Source: Citrobacter sp. 18056
Lineage (GTDB): Bacteria > Pseudomonadota > Gammaproteobacteria > Enterobacterales > Enterobacteriaceae
Assembly: GCA_902706235.1 (NCBI GenBank)
Contig: CACSJR010000001.1
Location: 248,001-312,000 of the forward strand
Length of the DNA stretch: 64,000 nt
Reading direction: 5' to 3'
Shown here: one piece after another, positions 63,170 through 64,000 of the stretch
How positions within the stretch are numbered: the first letter of the stretch is position 1
Layout of the letters: every line of letters begins with the position of its first letter
Notes under the pieces: model-generated
Told to the model about the DNA's origin: nothing
The model's input: the letters and a program-made list of their open reading frames with translations, nothing else
Databases searched by the model: none
Translations under genes and position numbers: made by a program

Positions 63170-63807
63170 GCGGTTTCCAAGTTTACAACAGCGATAGTAA
63201 AATTCTAGTCGATTCTGATTTCAGGTCGACTCTTTATTATGACAATAGGGCACTTGGGGCAATTAGTGACACGGGATTTTATGAGGTCAATAGTCCTTTT
63301 GGTAATGGGAGCACGTTAGGGTTTCTGCCTACTGACTATTGGGCTGACGGCTATTTGAGATGGATACAACTTACGTCTGGTAAATACGGAATGCCTGGTG
63401 CCAACTTAATGGAAGCTAACGCAGGAAGGATGGTTCGCACTTCCAGGACAACCGCCATGCAAAGCGGTTATTTAAATGTTTATAACTCTGCCGGGAGTTT
63501 GATATGGAGTGCTAATTCCGCTTCAAAAATGCCAAGGATAAAAGCGTTCGTAGACATCCCGAGCGCGTATGATTTACAGGATAAAGTTTTTTCTATTAGT
63601 TTAACTTTTAACCCATGGATATTGTCAAACGCCTGCCCTGGGAACCTGACTGATGATGGCGCTGTCACTGGGTACTCTGGTTTGATGCTAAAATGGACGG
63701 GCAGCCAGTTACAAGCCTCCTACGTCTCGAAGAATCAACGAAATTGGAGTCAGACATTCCAGAGCAGGGGTATTAGAGTTCCATTAGCGCAGTTCGTAGG
63801 TATTTAA
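63166..63807 (+). CDS. tail fibre-like protein, unknown
   Basis: 213 residues opening MSGFQVYNSDSKILVDSDFRSTLYY, with alternating strand-like segments and Gly/Asn/Ser-rich turns typical of tip or fibre proteins. It overlaps the preceding gene by 4 bases. Family not recognised; AT-rich, likely swapped between phages. The last 24 bases overlap a minus-strand frame. Confidence 0.65.
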   Translation: MSGFQVYNSDSKILVDSDFRSTLYYDNRALGAISDTGFYEVNSPFGNGSTLGFLPTDYWADGYLRWIQLTSGKYGMPGANLMEANAGRMVRTSRTTAMQSGYLNVYNSAGSLIWSANSASKMPRIKAFVDIPSAYDLQDKVFSISLTFNPWILSNACPGNLTDDGAVTGYSGLMLKWTGSQLQASYVSKNQRNWSQTFQSRGIRVPLAQFVGI

Positions 63808-63999
63808 AACTGGCAGTGTTCTATTCTTTTCAGTTGCTATCATATTTTGTCTAGGGCCTCGAACTGAGTTGAACTTGTAAATGACCTGAAAACTTTCTTC
63901 ATTGTTATAGCAGATATTAGCTAGCCGACTTTTAACATGCCGGGATAGTATTCCACCACTTGAATCTGAAATGATATCTATTTTACGATCTTGGCAGTT
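63784..63999 (-). CDS. 3' end of an unknown minus-strand gene
   Basis: 71 codons open from the right edge to a stop at 63784, in an AT-rich segment where chance frames would be shorter. The translation (SDSSGGILSRHVKSRLANICYNN, EESFQVIYKFN) looks protein-like. Candidate moron or fibre-chaperone at the right end of the prophage; the start is outside the window. Confidence 0.5.
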   Translation of the reverse strand, partial: NCQDRKIDIISDSSGGILSRHVKSRLANICYNNEESFQVIYKFNSVRGPRQNMIATEKNRTLPVLNTYELR

Positions 64000-64000
64000 A

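Larger units (their letters stand above)
52528..64000. mobile_element. deleted lambdoid prophage in ydfJ (left part)
   Basis: Runs from attL past the right edge. Leftward early genes (int to DUF1317) occupy 52566-56676; rightward tail genes occupy 56682-63807. Recombination, immunity, replication, lysis, head and most tail genes are gone. From memory of K-12, the integrase-rspB-ydfJ arrangement equals that of Qin, so this is the same attachment site. No immunity repressor is visible in the window. Confidence 0.9.

Overview
The window is enterobacterial chromosome. From 22.5 to 52.4 kb it carries many genes that Escherichia coli keeps around tqsA-mdtJI, ydgD-asr, mlc-ynfK, ynfA and rspAB. It adds a protocatechuate (pca) cluster, a complete malonate decarboxylase (mdc) cluster, an omptin and an osmU-type ABC importer, a mix expected of the Enterobacter/Lelliottia/Klebsiella side of the family. 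The genus cannot be fixed from sequence reading alone.

Layout. 1-4 kb: end of the beta-ketoadipate operon (pcaJ-F-B-D-C, plus strand), closed by a REP-like hairpin. 4-5.1 kb: a ParD-like antitoxin gene translationally coupled to a second type I methionine aminopeptidase, preceded by a perfect palindrome. 5.2-6.9 kb: umuDC under a clear LexA box. 7.1-12.5 kb: five closely packed minus-strand genes for envelope proteins (MASE1-PAS protein, HdeD-like/papain-like fusion, MipA/OmpV, omptin, MFS). 12.7-14.1 kb: an RcnB-like protein and an EamA transporter. 14.2-22.2 kb: mdcR and mdcABCDEFGH. 22.5-36.3 kb: yajD, a hydrolase, a pseudouridine synthase, yaiL, ymjA, tqsA, mdtJI, ydgD, ydgU, asr, an M32 carboxypeptidase, ynfM/ynfL, mlc and ynfK (bioD2). 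36.3-44.6 kb: clcB, the osmV-W-X-Y importer, and a ynfE-dmsD pair that lacks the usual FeS and membrane-anchor genes. 44.7-52.4 kb: ynfD, an AT-rich membrane protein, ynfC, speG, ynfB, ynfA, an MFS transporter and rspAB.

52.5 kb to the end: a lambdoid prophage inserted into the 5' part of ydfJ, which from memory of the K-12 map is the site used by Qin. The early-left genes (int, xis, small coupled ORFs, an MT-A70 methylase, DUF1317) run leftward. At about 56.68-56.72 kb they abut the C-terminal part of a tape-measure gene, followed by tail-tip genes M, L, K, I and J. All genes normally between these blocks (recombination, immunity, replication, lysis, head, most of the tail) are absent, so this is a deletion remnant. 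A partial minus-strand gene runs off the right edge.

Strongest leads for new biology: the ParD-like/Map2 module with its palindromic operator next to umuDC, the five-gene envelope cluster with its HdeD/papain-like fusion, and the ynfE-dmsD pair without electron-transfer partners. Start codons were moved from the longest frame where a ribosome binding site, family length or signal peptide argued for it. Names rest on remembered family sequences; no database search was run.
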